A stretch of DNA of 64,000 nucleotides from Limnephilus marmoratus (GCA_917880885.1 OU862934.1:35138734-35202733); one strand, 5' to 3'. Positions 23,811 to 35,261 are shown, counted from the first letter of the stretch. Notes: generated from the sequence alone by a model not told the origin. Numbers and translations are program-made.

Positions 23811-24163
23811 AATGGTAATAGCGAATCTGAGTTTGCAGATCATTTATTAAAAAATGATCATACATTTGATACAAACTTAGGACTTAAAATACTACATACG
23901 GGTTATAAGGAAACGCATATAAATAGTTTTGACATAAGGAAAAATGTCAATACCAAAACAGATGTAAATTAATAAGCAAAAAAAATTTATGAACCCTCTT
24001 TTGAATATTTTCCCACTTAACCGGTCTTTCCCTTCTAATGATATTGTAATCCCAAATTCCAATAAACTTCCCCCACTCTAACCCATCCCCCTTCCTTCTA
24101 CCCCTACCCCAGTATTTGATCCGTGATCTGTATTTAATTTGTGACTTCAGTATACATTTACTC

Positions 24164-24190
24164 CTGATGATGTGAACATTGTTCACCAAA
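24164..24190 (+). other. Hammerhead-like motif, Penelope copy 1
   Basis: CTGATGA, one extra T, a perfect 6-bp stem GTGAAC/GTTCAC, then CAAAC. Compared with a hammerhead ribozyme core (CUGANGA, stem II, GAAA) it has one extra base before stem II and C instead of the first G of GAAA, so activity is doubtful. Confidence 0.5.
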
Positions 24191-24432
24191 CATGTAGATT
24201 GGGCATAAAAAATAAAGTGATCTAAGCAAAGTGAATTGTCTTTTAATAAAATAAATAATGCCATTACAAAGTGAAAACCTTTCAGTAGAAGTTTTCTTCG
24301 AAAAATTAAAATTTTATTCAAAGATGTGACTGATAAGCTGGTTTTTCGTTTTTGGCCGACTTAATCTAGGATTTGTGCTTCAGTACCTGAGTTGTACACC
24401 CGGTTCACAGCCGGGGTTTGTGTCCGATGGGC

Positions 24433-25320
24433 TGAACAATGGAAATTGGGAATATTTATTTCACTATTGCCAACGCAGCATCAAGAACAGTTCAGACAAA
24501 TGCCTTCTAATTTTAAGTGCACATATTAAGAGCGTTTAACCAGCCAGCAGCTGAAAATCCACATTTCCTCGAAAGTTGTTCTTACGATCGCGCAGGGCGG
24601 TTACAATGAGAAAATTAATAATTCTCCGTACCAGCTTTTTAAAATTATAACTCAATATCGATTTTATTTCATTCCAAATTTGCTTTAATTTATACCTACA
24701 CTCAAAAATGCTGAAAGGCGTTATGATAAAACTATTAAAAATACATACTTTTTGTAATTATAAGTATTTATCATTTTTCAATAATGTCTAAGTTAAATAA
24801 AAATGTTAAAAAAACCTGAAATACATTAATTTGTAAGTGAGCAAATAAATACACAAACGGACCAATTTTCGTCAAGAAACACATGTACATATATATTTTT
24901 TAATGATTTTATTTAAACTAAAATTAAAATTCTAAAACATGCGATACCCAGATAATGCATTGATTTATTTTACTGCGTAATTATATGAATGAAATGGGTG
25001 TGGTATAATACAAAATCTTTTTTGAAAATTTAAAAAATCTGCCAACGACCTATGGTATAACCTTAATATACTAAAAATAAAAAAAAATTCTAAAAATTTT
25101 AAACGCGCGAATGCTAGATAAAAGAACAATCTTTCGAAATCCATTTATAATTTTTTGTGGAAAAGAGTCAAAACGTCTAAAATCTGATTGAAAAATGACA
25201 TATTTCTGGTTTTCTCTGGTTATACCCATTATATAGTATTTAAGTCACGTGTTGTATGATCTAAAATGTTCATGTAACCCACATAACAGTCTAATCATTC
25301 TTTAACCTATTCAACAAATA
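24433..25320. other. Unassigned AT-rich stretch
   Basis: No recognised protein, terminal repeat or RNA gene. Confidence 0.4.
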
Positions 25321-26004
25321 ATGTTTTCATATTTGCAGTACCTAATGTGGATTTCATATAGTGCGTCGATTTTTGAGATTTTTTTTTTTTTTTTAACAGC
25401 GGAGACGATTTACATATATATAGTTCACGTGAGCCCATTGTGCTATCTCCAATTTTACCTCATTCCTTTGACAGTAACCCAGTTCAAGTTCACCAGGATT
25501 GTCATAGGAAATGAAGCTACATCTCCTGGTTCGACAATGTGTCTTCTCAGGACTCATTTATCCTCTTCACTCCTCATTGGTTCCCTGAAGGCCCCACGAG
25601 GGAAGAGGTCATGGAGGTGGCCTCAACTCTCCTCTTGGTTCCTCCTACAGGCCCCACGATGGAAGTCCACGGAGGTGGCCTCAGCACTCCTAGTTTCTCA
25701 AAAGGCCCCTAGTTTTCAAATGGTCCAATTTATTGACCCACAAGAGAACCAGGGAAATAGAAGGTCCACTCCAGCAGAGCCCCGGAGCAGTGCTGGAGTA
25801 AGGTCTGAATACTACGAGATGCGACCTTGTTTATCGGAGACACCGTTCGTGACTCTGTTCTCCAGGACATTCAGCCTGAGCACGGTAGCTCACACCTTGG
25901 CTTGGGATGGCTATTGCAGGTTTGTGTTTCCACTTTCTGAGCGATGGGTTCGCCACACTCCCTATGCTATAATTTTCGAGTTAACTTCTAACTAAAAAAT
26001 TGTA
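25321..26004 (+). other. Long open frame without recognisable domain; contains a short tandem duplication
   Basis: A 224-codon frame is open, but its composition is odd: a Phe/Ile-rich start over a poly-T run, then Ser/Arg/Trp-rich sequence. The segment 25592-25690 holds two direct copies of GGCCCCACGA.GGAAG followed by GGAGGTGGCCTCA, and this duplication helps explain the open frame. No family is recognised. More likely an old repeat than a gene. Confidence 0.3.
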
Positions 26005-26187
26005 AAGGGTTAGAAATGATTGTGGATCTTTGAAAGGTTTTCATATTCTGTGAATAAATCTCATCATTTTAAGTGATTTGCATTTAATGTCGTTAATGTG
26101 TGTATCAAATATGAATTTAGAATCAAGAGTAATTCCCAGACATCTTATGGATGACATGTATATAATAACATAGTATTATTAACAGCA

Positions 26188-26256
26188 TAGGTAAAATCCT
26201 TTATAATTTTATAATCCTTTATAATCCTGTAAAATCCTTTATAATCCTTTATAATT
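26188..26256 (+). repeat. Short tandem repeat TCCTTTATAATY
   Basis: Five to six imperfect copies of a 12-14 bp unit next to the SINE tail. Confidence 0.8.
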
Positions 26257-26288
26257 TCCAGAGAAGTTTAAAGTGTAGCATTTTTCAA

Positions 26289-26482
26289 TTTTTTTTTTTT
26301 TTTTAAAGAAAGACAAACATTCCCGAGTTACGAATAACCCAACAATGTTTGAAAATCTCCTACTACCACCACAGAAAGCCGAAAATGTTGCTTGTGTTGT
26401 GATGGAGGACTTAGCCAGCCGAGGAATTGAACACGCGACGCCCGGATGGGATCCAAGCACTATGCCCACTCAACCACCGACC
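26289..26482 (-). mobile_element. tRNA-derived SINE
   Basis: On the minus strand a tRNA-like head has an A-box-like TGGTTGAGTGGGC and a B-box-like GTTCAATTCC (26423-26432) at normal spacing. A unique body and an A-run of about 16 at the far end (26289-26304) follow. Internal pol III promoter boxes plus a poly-A tail define a tRNA SINE. Confidence 0.7.
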
Positions 26483-26699
26483 ATATATATGTTGTGTTAT
26501 GTTATGTTGACAATACACGAGTTATTGAGTTTTACGAGATCATTTTGAAGCAGTTGATGATCGGAAACAAATAAAATTTTAAGATCATCGGCGGAAAAAG
26601 CATAATCACAATTTAATGAGAACATTTATGAATATTGAAAAAAAAGCAGAGGGCTAAGATTTGACCCCTGTGGTACACCAGAAGTTTATATTATTCTGG

Positions 26700-26835
26700 A
26701 TTCATGGGGTGAGGTTTGTCTAGGTCTTGGTGGTGGTCTTCCTTTCCATAAAAAGACCCTCCACACAGTATCCCAAAAGATGACATAGACGGCGAGGGAA
26801 ATTGTTTTCCTTGGGGACTCCCGTATGTGTTAATG
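26700..26835 (-). repeat. Interspersed repeat family with CCTGAGG palindrome, copy 1
   Basis: In reverse complement: AAGGAAAACAATTTCCCT, CTATGTCATCTTT, CTGTGTGGAGGGTCTTTTT, CCAAGACCTAGACAAACCTC. The same ordered blocks occur at 53868-54205 and 57640-57860 (plus) and partly at 52985-53160 (minus). No coding capacity; origin unknown. Confidence 0.75.
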
Positions 26836-27922
26836 CAGGCGCGATTGCTTGGATCTATTTCACCTAATTCTTACGTTCTATTGAATTCTTTATGTACTTC
26901 TGGGAAAAAATGAGGTGAAATTGGGTAATAACGTTGTGTGGAAGATAAACATTCTCCCATGTCGATTATGTGCTGTTCTAATTTCGTTCTGTCTAATCAA
27001 TTCCCCAAAAGAGATTCATATTCATGAATGACATCTTGTAAAACCTGATATTTTCAAAAAGATAGGTTATTAATGTTTTTATTCCATTAACCTTGTAACA
27101 GTTTGAAATTATAATGCACAAGTAAGCACTTGATGAAGTAAGCACCCAATAATTAAGTTGGTGGCTACGTATCAATTCAAATTGAAATTTGAATTCCTAA
27201 TTGGAATTATAACTTTGAACAAATGGAATCCAGAATTTCTTTTGTTGTTGTCCCAAAACATACGACGAAGAAGGGATTTTTTCATCAAGAGTTCCAAGTA
27301 GAAAGCCAGACGGTCCGAATGTTTGTTTCGACGAGAGAAGACACATACTTCGGTGAAATCTCCATTACCTGTGAGCTAATACTTCGGTTAGTTTTGATTT
27401 GAGTTCATTGATTTACCATTTAATATTGTTTTCTATTTGAACTGGCGCCCCTCCCTCTTTATAGTAATATTAACATCGTATTCATTATTTTAAAACATTT
27501 GATTTTATTTTTAATATGCGACAAGATAAGGATTTATTTTGTTCAGTTTAAAACAATTTAGTTTAATTTTAGGGCTAAACACGACCCTGAGTTTAAAGCA
27601 TTAGAATATTATTATTTGGTTAGAGTCTCATGTTCTGATTTTATAATTATTTAATAGTATAATTTAATTGTTGCCACAGCTCTTTTATTTATAGCTATAA
27701 TGTTTTATCAAGTGTTGCACCTATTTGTACAGCGTTACAACCTAAATGTGGATTATTGACAACCCCATGAGAATTCATTAACTATGAAACATCAGGACAT
27801 GTGTCAAACATTTACCAAAAGTCTCAGCCTAAAATTATATTTGATTTATCTCCAGCATTATGACAAAATTAAAACTTTTATTTATATTCCCATATATTAA
27901 AGGAACTGTGATTTTAAATATA
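26836..27922. other. Unassigned AT-rich stretch
   Basis: No recognisable coding or structural element. Confidence 0.4.
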
Positions 27923-28279
27923 CCGGGTGTTAAGGGACGTACTTGACTTACAACCAGTGATTCCTGACATTATTTGAAGTAAAAAATGCAAATAAAATTT
28001 TGGTCTAAGGTGACATTTTTGTTTTTTTATTCTACAAAAACATAAAAAAATGGTATGTGTTGAACAGTTGGAGGCGGGATTAGGGATTGTTCGGTTACTT
28101 GGCTGAGTGATCGGTGATGACATGCGAAAGAATTTTTTTTGGTTTAACTTGAAAAAAAATTTAAAAAAAAAAATCATCAAAAAAGTCACTGGAGACCAAA
28201 ATTTCATTTACATTTTTTACTCCAAATAATGTGAGGAATCACTGATTAAAGTAAGTCAAGTACGTCCCTTAACACCCTG
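27923..28279. mobile_element. 357-bp MITE with long inverted repeats and TA sites
   Basis: Left CCGGGTGTTAAGGGACGTAC and right (reverse complement) CAGGGTGTTAAGGGACGTAC. The inverted similarity continues for about 90 bases (CAGTGATTCCT.ACATTATTT). TA lies outside both ends (27921-27922, 28280-28281). It fits a Tc1/mariner-derived miniature element. The open frame on the minus strand is a by-product. Confidence 0.88.
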
Positions 28280-28389
28280 TATAATTAACTGAATGTCCCG
28301 CTGCAGCCGTTCAAGAAAAAATGCGGTTAAGTTTTGATAAATTGCAGACCAATTTCAAAAAATTTCATGGTAATTATTTTCTATTGTAG

Positions 28390-29100
28390 AGAATGACAGA
28401 AAACTCATTTTACAGCCATAAATTAATTTTGTATAAGGGTATCCCTGACATCTGACAGCGCTTGCGGGCCAGACGCCAGAATAAACTGGCGGGCAACTTC
28501 ATTCCCTTGCTTGCGCCCTCTTGAGTCGCTCGCTGCTGTTCGCTAGCATTCTCGCCATTTTCCTAAAAATCCTTCTGAAACAATTATTGTTGTGTCATGC
28601 TTTGTATCCGATGTCTAAATAATGTTCAATAAACGTTGAGTCCGTGAACCTCAACCTGTGTATTGATTGATCTCGCTGACACACCTTGGCTATCCCATTG
28701 GTAATGGGTAAGTGCGAAGAAACAAATCAATCTTGCCAAATAGATGCATGCCAAACTATAATTGAAACATGCAAACCTGAATCCAGAAGACCAGAGAATC
28801 TGATCCTGGGAGGAAATTTAGGAAAGGCCATCTCTGTTGGCAGCTCCCACATCTCTCATATCCTTGTCAAGTTATCATCCTTGTCAATAACTGCCAAGCA
28901 GCCCTTTCCGGGTTGGTATTCTCAGCAAATGAAGACGTCTGCTCGTTCATTTTAGCCTGCTTGCAGTCGCAGTTGGGAGATTTCACCCTTGGTCGGCCAC
29001 AGCAAAAGCACCTGGAATTCACATTTTCAGAGCTAAGATTAAACTTGTAAGACGATTCTTGCTCCCTCCCATTGCGGAAATTTCCTTAAGGTTGAAGGAT
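28390..29100. other. Possible LTR-retrotransposon remnant
   Basis: On the minus strand 28900-29045 reads CFCCGRPRVKSPNC followed by basic residues, resembling a gag zinc knuckle whose His has been lost. Around 28620-28685 there is an AATAAA with LTR-like sequence ending CTGACACA. No paired LTR, protease or RT is seen, and the two hints point in different orientations. Confidence 0.3.
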
Positions 29101-29167
29101 TGGTTTTTATTAACCCCTAGTTATCTAGGAACCGGAGCCCCGCATTTGCAGGGATGAAGAATGTTAG

Positions 29168-29262
29168 TTAGTTAGAAAAATAGTTTTTCATCATCGATAC
29201 AAATATAATATAAAGCGTGGGTCCCAAAATTGACCCCTGCGGGACCCCAGCAGACATTTTGT
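29168..29262 (-). pseudogene. Tiny LINE RT fragment
   Basis: The minus frame reads SAGVPQGSILGPTLYIIFV, the conserved RT box before the catalytic Asp pair. Nothing else of the element is nearby. Confidence 0.65.
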
Positions 29263-29365
29263 TCTTTCCGCATATTTTTTCTAATATTTTACACATAAGA
29301 GTAAATATCGTCGCAAGAAAGCAATACTGCTGTAAGAGCCACTTTTTGTGAAAATACATTTTATA

Positions 29366-30797
29366 CAACGTGTCCGGAAACTCATAGTACAAGCGGGAAA
29401 TTGGTGAATCTACATCACGCAGAGAACCCAAAAAACTTATTTTTTTCGATCTGAGCATTTCGATTTTAATATTATTTTTTTTCTATTTTTCCATTTTTTC
29501 GGCAACTAAAGGGTTAAAAAAACTTTTGAGCCCGGTTTACCCTTCGATGCATTTTATAAGACATTACATAGCTGAAATCAACCTTCTAGTGAACAATTTT
29601 TTCAAATTTAACCAAAAAAAATCCAACTTCGGTTCGGACCCGATTTACTCGAAAACGAAAGCTCAAATCAAAAAAAGTTATACCACAAAATCGACTCCAA
29701 ATCAGCGCCGGATCTGCCATACGTTCAAAAATGTGCAAAAACCTGGCGCCAACCCCGAAGGGGCGCCGCGGCGCCAGTGAGAAAATAAATATTGTATTAA
29801 AATTTAGTTATGATATTCACTGAATCGTTTAAAAATTACCCATAGTACGAAATAATTATTACGCTCTAGCAACACTTTCCAAAGAAACAGAATGCGCACG
29901 CATCAGGTTGGTATCAACGGCTTACGAATTTATAGTCAGTTACAGAATTTTTTTACAAATTCCATATATTTAGTTTAAACGTAAGATCTATTTTTCCATA
30001 TATCTTTTACCGTCTTTTACGACGAATAGGTGCGATCCAAATTCAATAACCAATCACAGTGCGGTATTTTTGTTCGTAAGCCGTTGATACCATACGTCAG
30101 TGTTTAGTGTTTGTTCGCTCAACACAGGGGAAATGCAAGGCACAAATTCGAGGTTATATTCTTATTATCACTGCTCACTGTCTCTCGTCGGGACTGCCTG
30201 TCAGAAGCAAGTAGATGCTATTCTTGTGTTGTACGTTGCCATGAGTACGTATTTGGATTTGCTTTTTCTAATATTCGCGTTGAGTATATAGGTACATAAA
30301 CGCAGTAAATCTCAAGAATGTCTAATGGACCTAGTTCAGCGAAACCACCCGCATTGTCTCGTAACCTATATTTTAAATCATGGTACGGGCACAAACAAAC
30401 AATTCGTTGTGTTATTTTAAAGCATAACTTGCAAAGGGTTTTTCCTAAAATAATTAAAATAGCACCATAATTTATGTTTACTCAATAGATTCAGAGAGTA
30501 TAGGGCTCCTGGCGATCCACTCTTTTAAAAAAACGAGTGTGAGAGCTACCGCCAGGTCACTTGGAAAAGTTACACCCTTTATATGTCTTGATTTTATTTG
30601 ATAAATCAGTGTAAAAAAAAAAAATTAAATAAAAAAATTGAGGTGAACGAATTTTTAATCAAAATAAAAATGTAGGGGGGGTGGGCGCCATCGGTACCTA
30701 CTGCACAGGGCGCCAGATTTCGTAGATCCGGCCCTGCTCCAAATGTAATGTGGAGTCTCCAGCTTCCCGCTTGTACTACGAGTTTCCGGACACCTTG
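29366..30797. mobile_element. TA-flanked GTGTCCGGAAACTC MITE, compact copy, split by a hAT
   Basis: Left end CAACGTGTCCGGAAACTC, right end in reverse complement CAAGGTGTCCGGAAACTCG, TA outside both. Without the hAT at 29703-30736 the element is about 0.4 kb and forms long inverted arms. Its two arms match the left and right ends of the 7.5 kb arrangement at 11224-18715. Confidence 0.8.
29703..30736 (+). mobile_element. hAT element, CAGCGCCGGATCT family, copy 3
   Basis: Same termini as copies 1 and 2, with the exact duplication CTCCAAAT (29695-29702, 30737-30744). Shorter (1034 bp) and without the transposase exon. Its right half matches copy 2, including the segment with GCATAACTTGCAAAG. Confidence 0.92.
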
Positions 30798-30932
30798 TAT
30801 AACATTTTGCAGCTTTTCTTTTCTGCGTCGATCTATCTGGGTCCCGTGACTCTACAACGATAAATACGAACTGTACCACGTAGGAAAAACTTGCCATTTT
30901 GACATTAATATGTTTTTAACTGCTGTACACAC

Positions 30933-31034
30933 TAGACGTGGGCAAAATGATTCCCAGGAGTGAATAGATCCCGTCTAATTCCCCCGGCCTTTTGAATTGA
31001 TTCCTTCTATTCATTCCTTTACTTCAATTAATTC

Positions 31035-31099
<65 letters not shown>

Positions 31100-32569
31100 A
31101 AAGAAAAAACACTAGAGTGAATGGGGAGACTACGAAACACCGCAGCACCGCACAAAGAGGAGACTGATAGGCTACCCAAGCACCGCACAAAGAGGAGACC
31201 GATTATTCTATCTCACTACCTCGCAGGCTAAAACCTATAGATTAATATGTTTGTCTCTTTTTAGTGTCGCTTTTTCGTTTCATTTCAAATCACAATAAGT
31301 GGGGAGGCTACGAAGCACCACACAAAGAGAGGACCGATTATTCTTTCTCACTATCTCGCAGGCTAAATCCTATACTTAGATGTATATGTTTGTCTTTTTT
31401 TAGTATCGTTATTTTTCGTATGTAAAATGTATTTATAGCTAGCAATTAAAACTTTAAATTAAACAGTTTTTTGTTTCACCCCTAAAGATTTACTTATTTT
31501 ATTTATTAAACTTAAAAGTATTTTATGACAGCTGACAACAGCTGATCGGCCCTATAATATATGCAAATTTACATATTACATCTACCCAAGATCCACGTCT
31601 AAAAGTAGGTAGGTATTTGTATTCCAATATCTTTCATACGTGCCAAAAAAACGATTACAAGTGCACTATTTTTGCTTCTCAATTTTCTAGCCGATGCGAT
31701 GCCGCGATGTTCGGATTCAATGTCGAAAGTTTTCGGCTAACTATGTAATGAAATTGAAGGCTTGGCCCGCCGAGGAATTGGTGAACCGCTGCGCTCGGAC
31801 GGATTAAGGGCCGGCACTGAGCAATGAATTAGTCACTTTTGACTAGTGTCTTGTGTCTTACCCCGCAGAGACTCGCGAGGAGCTGCGTTTCGGATACACT
31901 CGAGCCGAGATTGACGTGAATCGATGGCGATGTAAGACGATGACATCTGACGTCATTTCTAAGTCTGAGGTTAACTAGAGACAACAACGTCACAAGTGAA
32001 AAAGACTTTTAGTTTTAATTCCTGAATAAAGCGCTTCGGACAATTTCCGATAGCGACAGACTAGCTACGAGTACCTGGGACGCGGACGGGACGGGACGCG
32101 CAGGGACCTTAGGACAATCTCAGGACATTGACTACGACAAATGATTAATTCCTTGCGTGAAAGGGACGCTCGGACAATTCGGCTGAATCGCGGCCGCGTT
32201 TTGTTTGATCTACGGGTTTTTAGAACGGCGGCCGGCGATAGCGGGATACGAGTCGTTCACAATACCGTCGACAACTTCGCGGCGCGCCGCCCATTGAATA
32301 ATATTTAAATACGGTATTTAATATATTTTAAAAATACCTATGAAACATTATAATATTTAAATCGTTTACGGAACACATTATTCATTGAAATAATTTAACA
32401 GTAAAATAAATGGAAATTAAACATTTATGTTGCCGTTAAAAATCGTACGATACAAGGCCAAAGGTAAGGAATGAAGAATCAATTCCTTTTGAAATTGAGA
32501 ATTAGATCAAGTGTGTCACAAGATTGAATTTATTCATTTAATTCGGTCATTCAATTTTGCCCATGTCTA
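30933..32569 (+). mobile_element. hAT element, TAGACGTGGGCA family, copy 2
   Basis: Ends TAGACGTGGGCA and, on the other strand, TAGACATGGGCA. The exact duplication is GTACACAC (30925-30932, 32570-32577), again of GTNNNNAC form. A 60-base A run with few interruptions (about 31037-31097) lies near the left end, then two direct copies of the GAAGCACCGCACAAAGAGG module (31142-31290, 31300-31420) and a GC-rich middle. No transposase. Confidence 0.92.
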
Positions 32570-33092
32570 GTACACACCTCAAAATTCTGCATTTTTTACG
32601 TTTGGCGATTACGACAATATTCAATTTTAAAAGAACCAACAAAATCACTTACACGGAAATATAAGTTCGGTTGGTTGTTACAGCATTTTCAAAGATTGCA
32701 TTTAAGTGTTCGCGGCTGTTACTACATTTACATGTTTGCTTTCGAATAACACTTGTCGTTTACTACAACTTGTCAATACATTTTAGAATAAGTTAGTGTG
32801 TTTACTACAATTATACAGGTCGTGCATTATCGTTATTTGTACGTTACGGCATTGCTGCATCTTTATGTTTGTTATGTTACAGTGAGTCAGTCACTGTCCG
32901 AATGGCAATCGGAGTGTTTGCGTTTGTTGTTTGAGTGAAGCTGTTAAGTGTGTTGCAATTGTTATCAAGTAAGTGCATTTATAAATAATATATTTGGCTG
33001 GATTTAATTTAGCCATGGCCATGGAAATGATATTGCCTAAAAATAACAATTATAATTGTATATTTTTATTGAATAAAGGTTACGAATACGGC
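32570..33092 (+). other. Possible non-coding first exon and intron start of an unidentified gene
   Basis: No transposon signature. Near 32963-32974 the sequence ATCAAGTAAGTG could act as a splice donor. The next candidate exon is at 38005, after a 4.5 kb hAT. This is a weak, context-based suggestion. Confidence 0.25.
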
Positions 33093-33956
33093 CAGTGGCG
33101 GCGTAAGGGGGGGGCGGAGGGGGCGGTCCGCCCCGGGTGCCAAGCACCAAGGGGTGACAACGACAACTCACTCTTACAGCCAAGGAATGCGCACTAAATC
33201 TTCCTATGAAGACATTTTTTTTTTTTTTTTTTTTTTTTTTTATTAGTAATAGAAGGTACATAAATTACAAATAAATTTTATACAGTAATTAATTACATAG
33301 TAGAATATTTGATGTACCCCCATAATTAAGCAAGGCTTGTGTGTATGGGGGGGTGTTATTGTATTGCTTTTTTAATATCATTCAGTTTAAGTTTTCAGTA
33401 TAATTTTTTAGGTGAGTTTTAAAACTTTTTATATTGGTATTCATGTTTCTAATTTTTTCTGGTAATGAATTAAAAAATTTTGCTCCGAGATATTTATGAC
33501 TCAATTGTCCAATTTTTTTTTTACATTTTGGAGTGGGAAGTATTGATGATTGTCTAACAGCCGTTGTGTCCAACATTTTCGGATGATTAATCCGAGTGAA
33601 GCTGAGCCTAGCGCCTTGCGCCGCTAAGCTAAGGTATGTTAGAAAAATGCTCCATTTTAGCTGTGTCCAACAACTTGATCGTAGCGCTCGGTGTGTAGCC
33701 CCATTTGCTTTCGTACACCAAAAAATGACGTCAAGTTAGCAACTTTACATGTTAAATTAATACCGAAACGTTAATTAATTTTATTTATTATTAATACAGA
33801 TATTTTATTTTAAATAGTGTAATACATAAACCGACACTTTATATTTTTAAAACAAACGTATTTAATATGTTAAAAATAAGGTGTTAATTGACTTACTTTT
33901 TTGTTTACGTGCGTTTGAAGTTTGACATTAGAATCAGTTGAAATTTTGTATTCAAA

Positions 33957-34130
33957 ATGGACAAGGCGAAGCGTTCGAAAAATTTTACGCCAAACGAAAA
34001 AATGAGACTTGTAGACCTAGTTACCTCGTCGCAGGTCATTTTGTCGAAAGCGACAGGTGGCCCAAACTACGCTACGCTTGTAAAATCAAAAGAAGCTGCT
34101 TGGAATGACATTGTCCTCGACAAGTGCTAA
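33957..34130 (+). pseudogene. Harbinger Myb/SANT-like DNA-binding protein, truncated
   Basis: A 57-residue frame begins MDKAKRSKNFTPNEKMRLVD and continues with SKATGGPNYATLVKSKEAAW. The F(S/T)..E...L..L pattern followed by a Trp in KEKAW.. context is the usual N-terminal Myb/SANT-like or MADF domain of the second Harbinger protein. The rest is absent. Confidence 0.6.
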
Positions 34131-34220
34131 TTATATTCCACATATTATTACAAAAATGACACTCGAATAAGTCAAAACTTTACCTTTCGCTTGCGTAAGT
34201 TAAATTATCTTCTACTTGGC

Positions 34221-34394
34221 TCAAAACATGTAAAAACACGCTTTTGTCATCCTAAAGCGGTTATAAAAATCGCCGTCATTTAATACTTCCATAAAATTTA
34301 TATCGGCATCTTGCCGCCGCCTATATAATCCAATATTATCGTTAAGCATATCTGCCCATTCAACCATAATCACTATATTCAATATAGGATTCAT
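34221..34394 (-). pseudogene. Harbinger transposase, N-terminal remnant
   Basis: A 57-residue minus-strand frame ends with DGDFYNRFRMTKACFYMF then stop. The F..RFRM.K..F motif is the conserved start of Harbinger nuclease-type transposases. The DDE catalytic domain is deleted. Confidence 0.55.
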
Positions 34395-35261
34395 ATTTCA
34401 AATTGAAAAACCAAATAAAAAAGCCGACAAAAGAGTGAACTGATGACAGATAATTACGATAATTAATTGACATTGACAGCTCGATTGTTTTCGCGGATTT
34501 TTGTTCGCTCTGTTGTCAGTTTTTATAAGTAGGTCTTCCTTAGCAACTTTAATCCACCTGGCTACCTTCCTTACATTTGAGTGTGGTGGGACGATCATTG
34601 TGTTTCGACACAGCGTATTTGGGCATTTGAGCAGGGCTGAGCGGAGATCTCGGCTGAGCATAGGTTGGACACAACGGCTGTAAGACTTCTGTTATTTTTA
34701 AAGGGTGCAACTTGATTTTTAATATTATCTTTATAAATTTGTAATGTTGCATGATAAAAGTATAATGCACTTAATTTTCTGACCTTAAATTGTTTGAATA
34801 AAAGTTCTGACGAATATGAGTAGGGTTTTTTTTTTAATTGTTTTTATTATTAGTTTTTGTGATATGTAAATTGTTTGTGTTTGATTTTTATATGTACCGC
34901 CCCATCCTATAATGCCGTATTGTATAATTGATTGACAGAAAGCGAAGTATGTGGTTCTAAGTAATTTTTCCTTTAAAATATCTCTTAAACATCTAAATAT
35001 ATATGTTAGTTTCCTTATTCTGTTGTTCAGAATATTTATGTGTGGAGATAAATATTTATGGTAGTTATTTATCAATAAATAACTACCTAATCTTGTATCT
35101 TGCTACTTACATACGAGTTCTAATATCATATTTTGAGACGCATCACAACTATATTTTCATTTTTTTAGAATATAATTTCTAATTCTCTTAAATAATGAAT
35201 TCATGTTGCGCTTGGTCTGATCTTATACCGCGTGTAGAATCGAGCGCGGTGTGAAATATTA

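Larger units (their letters stand above)
22300..24270 (+). pseudogene. Penelope-like element fragment: GIY-YIG endonuclease region and 3' tail
   Basis: 22300-22401 and 23819-23972 join across the hAT at 22402-23810. The joined frame reads CKDRIAFYIGKT (YIG at 22334-22342), a stop, then KEHLRALNG and EFADHLLKNDH. This is the order found in GIY-YIG endonucleases of Penelope-like elements (YIG, R..EH, F..H....H). The reverse transcriptase part is missing. The 3' part carries a hammerhead-like core at 24164-24190. In-frame stops show it is dead. Confidence 0.7.
21979..24432. mobile_element. piggyBac-like terminal pair enclosing a Penelope fragment and a hAT
   Basis: Left end TTAA then CCCATTGGCCACAAACCCCG; right end in reverse complement TTCAGCCCATCGGACACAAA. 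Both are followed by CCCCGGC, a GGGTGT.CAACTCAGGTACT segment and inverted CCCCGG words. One flank keeps TTAA, the other is altered. No piggyBac transposase is seen. If the ends are genuine this is a non-autonomous element that collected other elements; the two ends could also be separate copies. Confidence 0.5.
26005..26690 (-). pseudogene. LINE RT fragment with a SINE inside
   Basis: Reading from 26690 downward: GVPQGSNLSPLLF, then a degraded FADD-like box and LKI. After the SINE at 26289-26482 the same strand gives SIRCLGITLDSKFIFDTHI (near 26150-26090). These are the RT palm and the LGI..D....H segment of Jockey-like LINEs. Truncated at both ends, with stops. Confidence 0.7.
33558..34680. 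mobile_element. PIF/Harbinger element, internally deleted
   Basis: Perfect 17-bp inverted ends CAGCCGTTGTGTCCAAC with the 3-bp duplication TAA (33555-33557, 34681-34683), the TWA target of PIF/Harbinger. It holds remnants of both typical genes, a Myb/SANT-like protein start and a transposase start, in opposite orientations. Removing it restores the LINE frame. Confidence 0.88.
33217..35100 (-). mobile_element. 5'-truncated LINE inside the hAT
   Basis: The poly-A tail is the T25 run at about 33217-33241. The C-terminal protein segments are 33382-33557 (SHKYLGAKFFNSLPEKIRN) and 34681-35075 (INILNNRIRKLTYIFRCLRD, IIQYGIIGWGG). They are continuous once the Harbinger is removed. Same family as the LINE at 1-10281. 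RT motifs are lost by 5' truncation. Confidence 0.8.

Noticed and set aside
25321..25995. 224-codon frame as a protein-coding gene
   Set aside because: Starts over a poly-T tract, has no domain, and its length is helped by an internal direct duplication.
34398..34661. 87-codon minus-strand frame inside the Harbinger
   Set aside because: Overlaps the element's subterminal region and shows no transposase motif; the better transposase start lies at 34221-34394.
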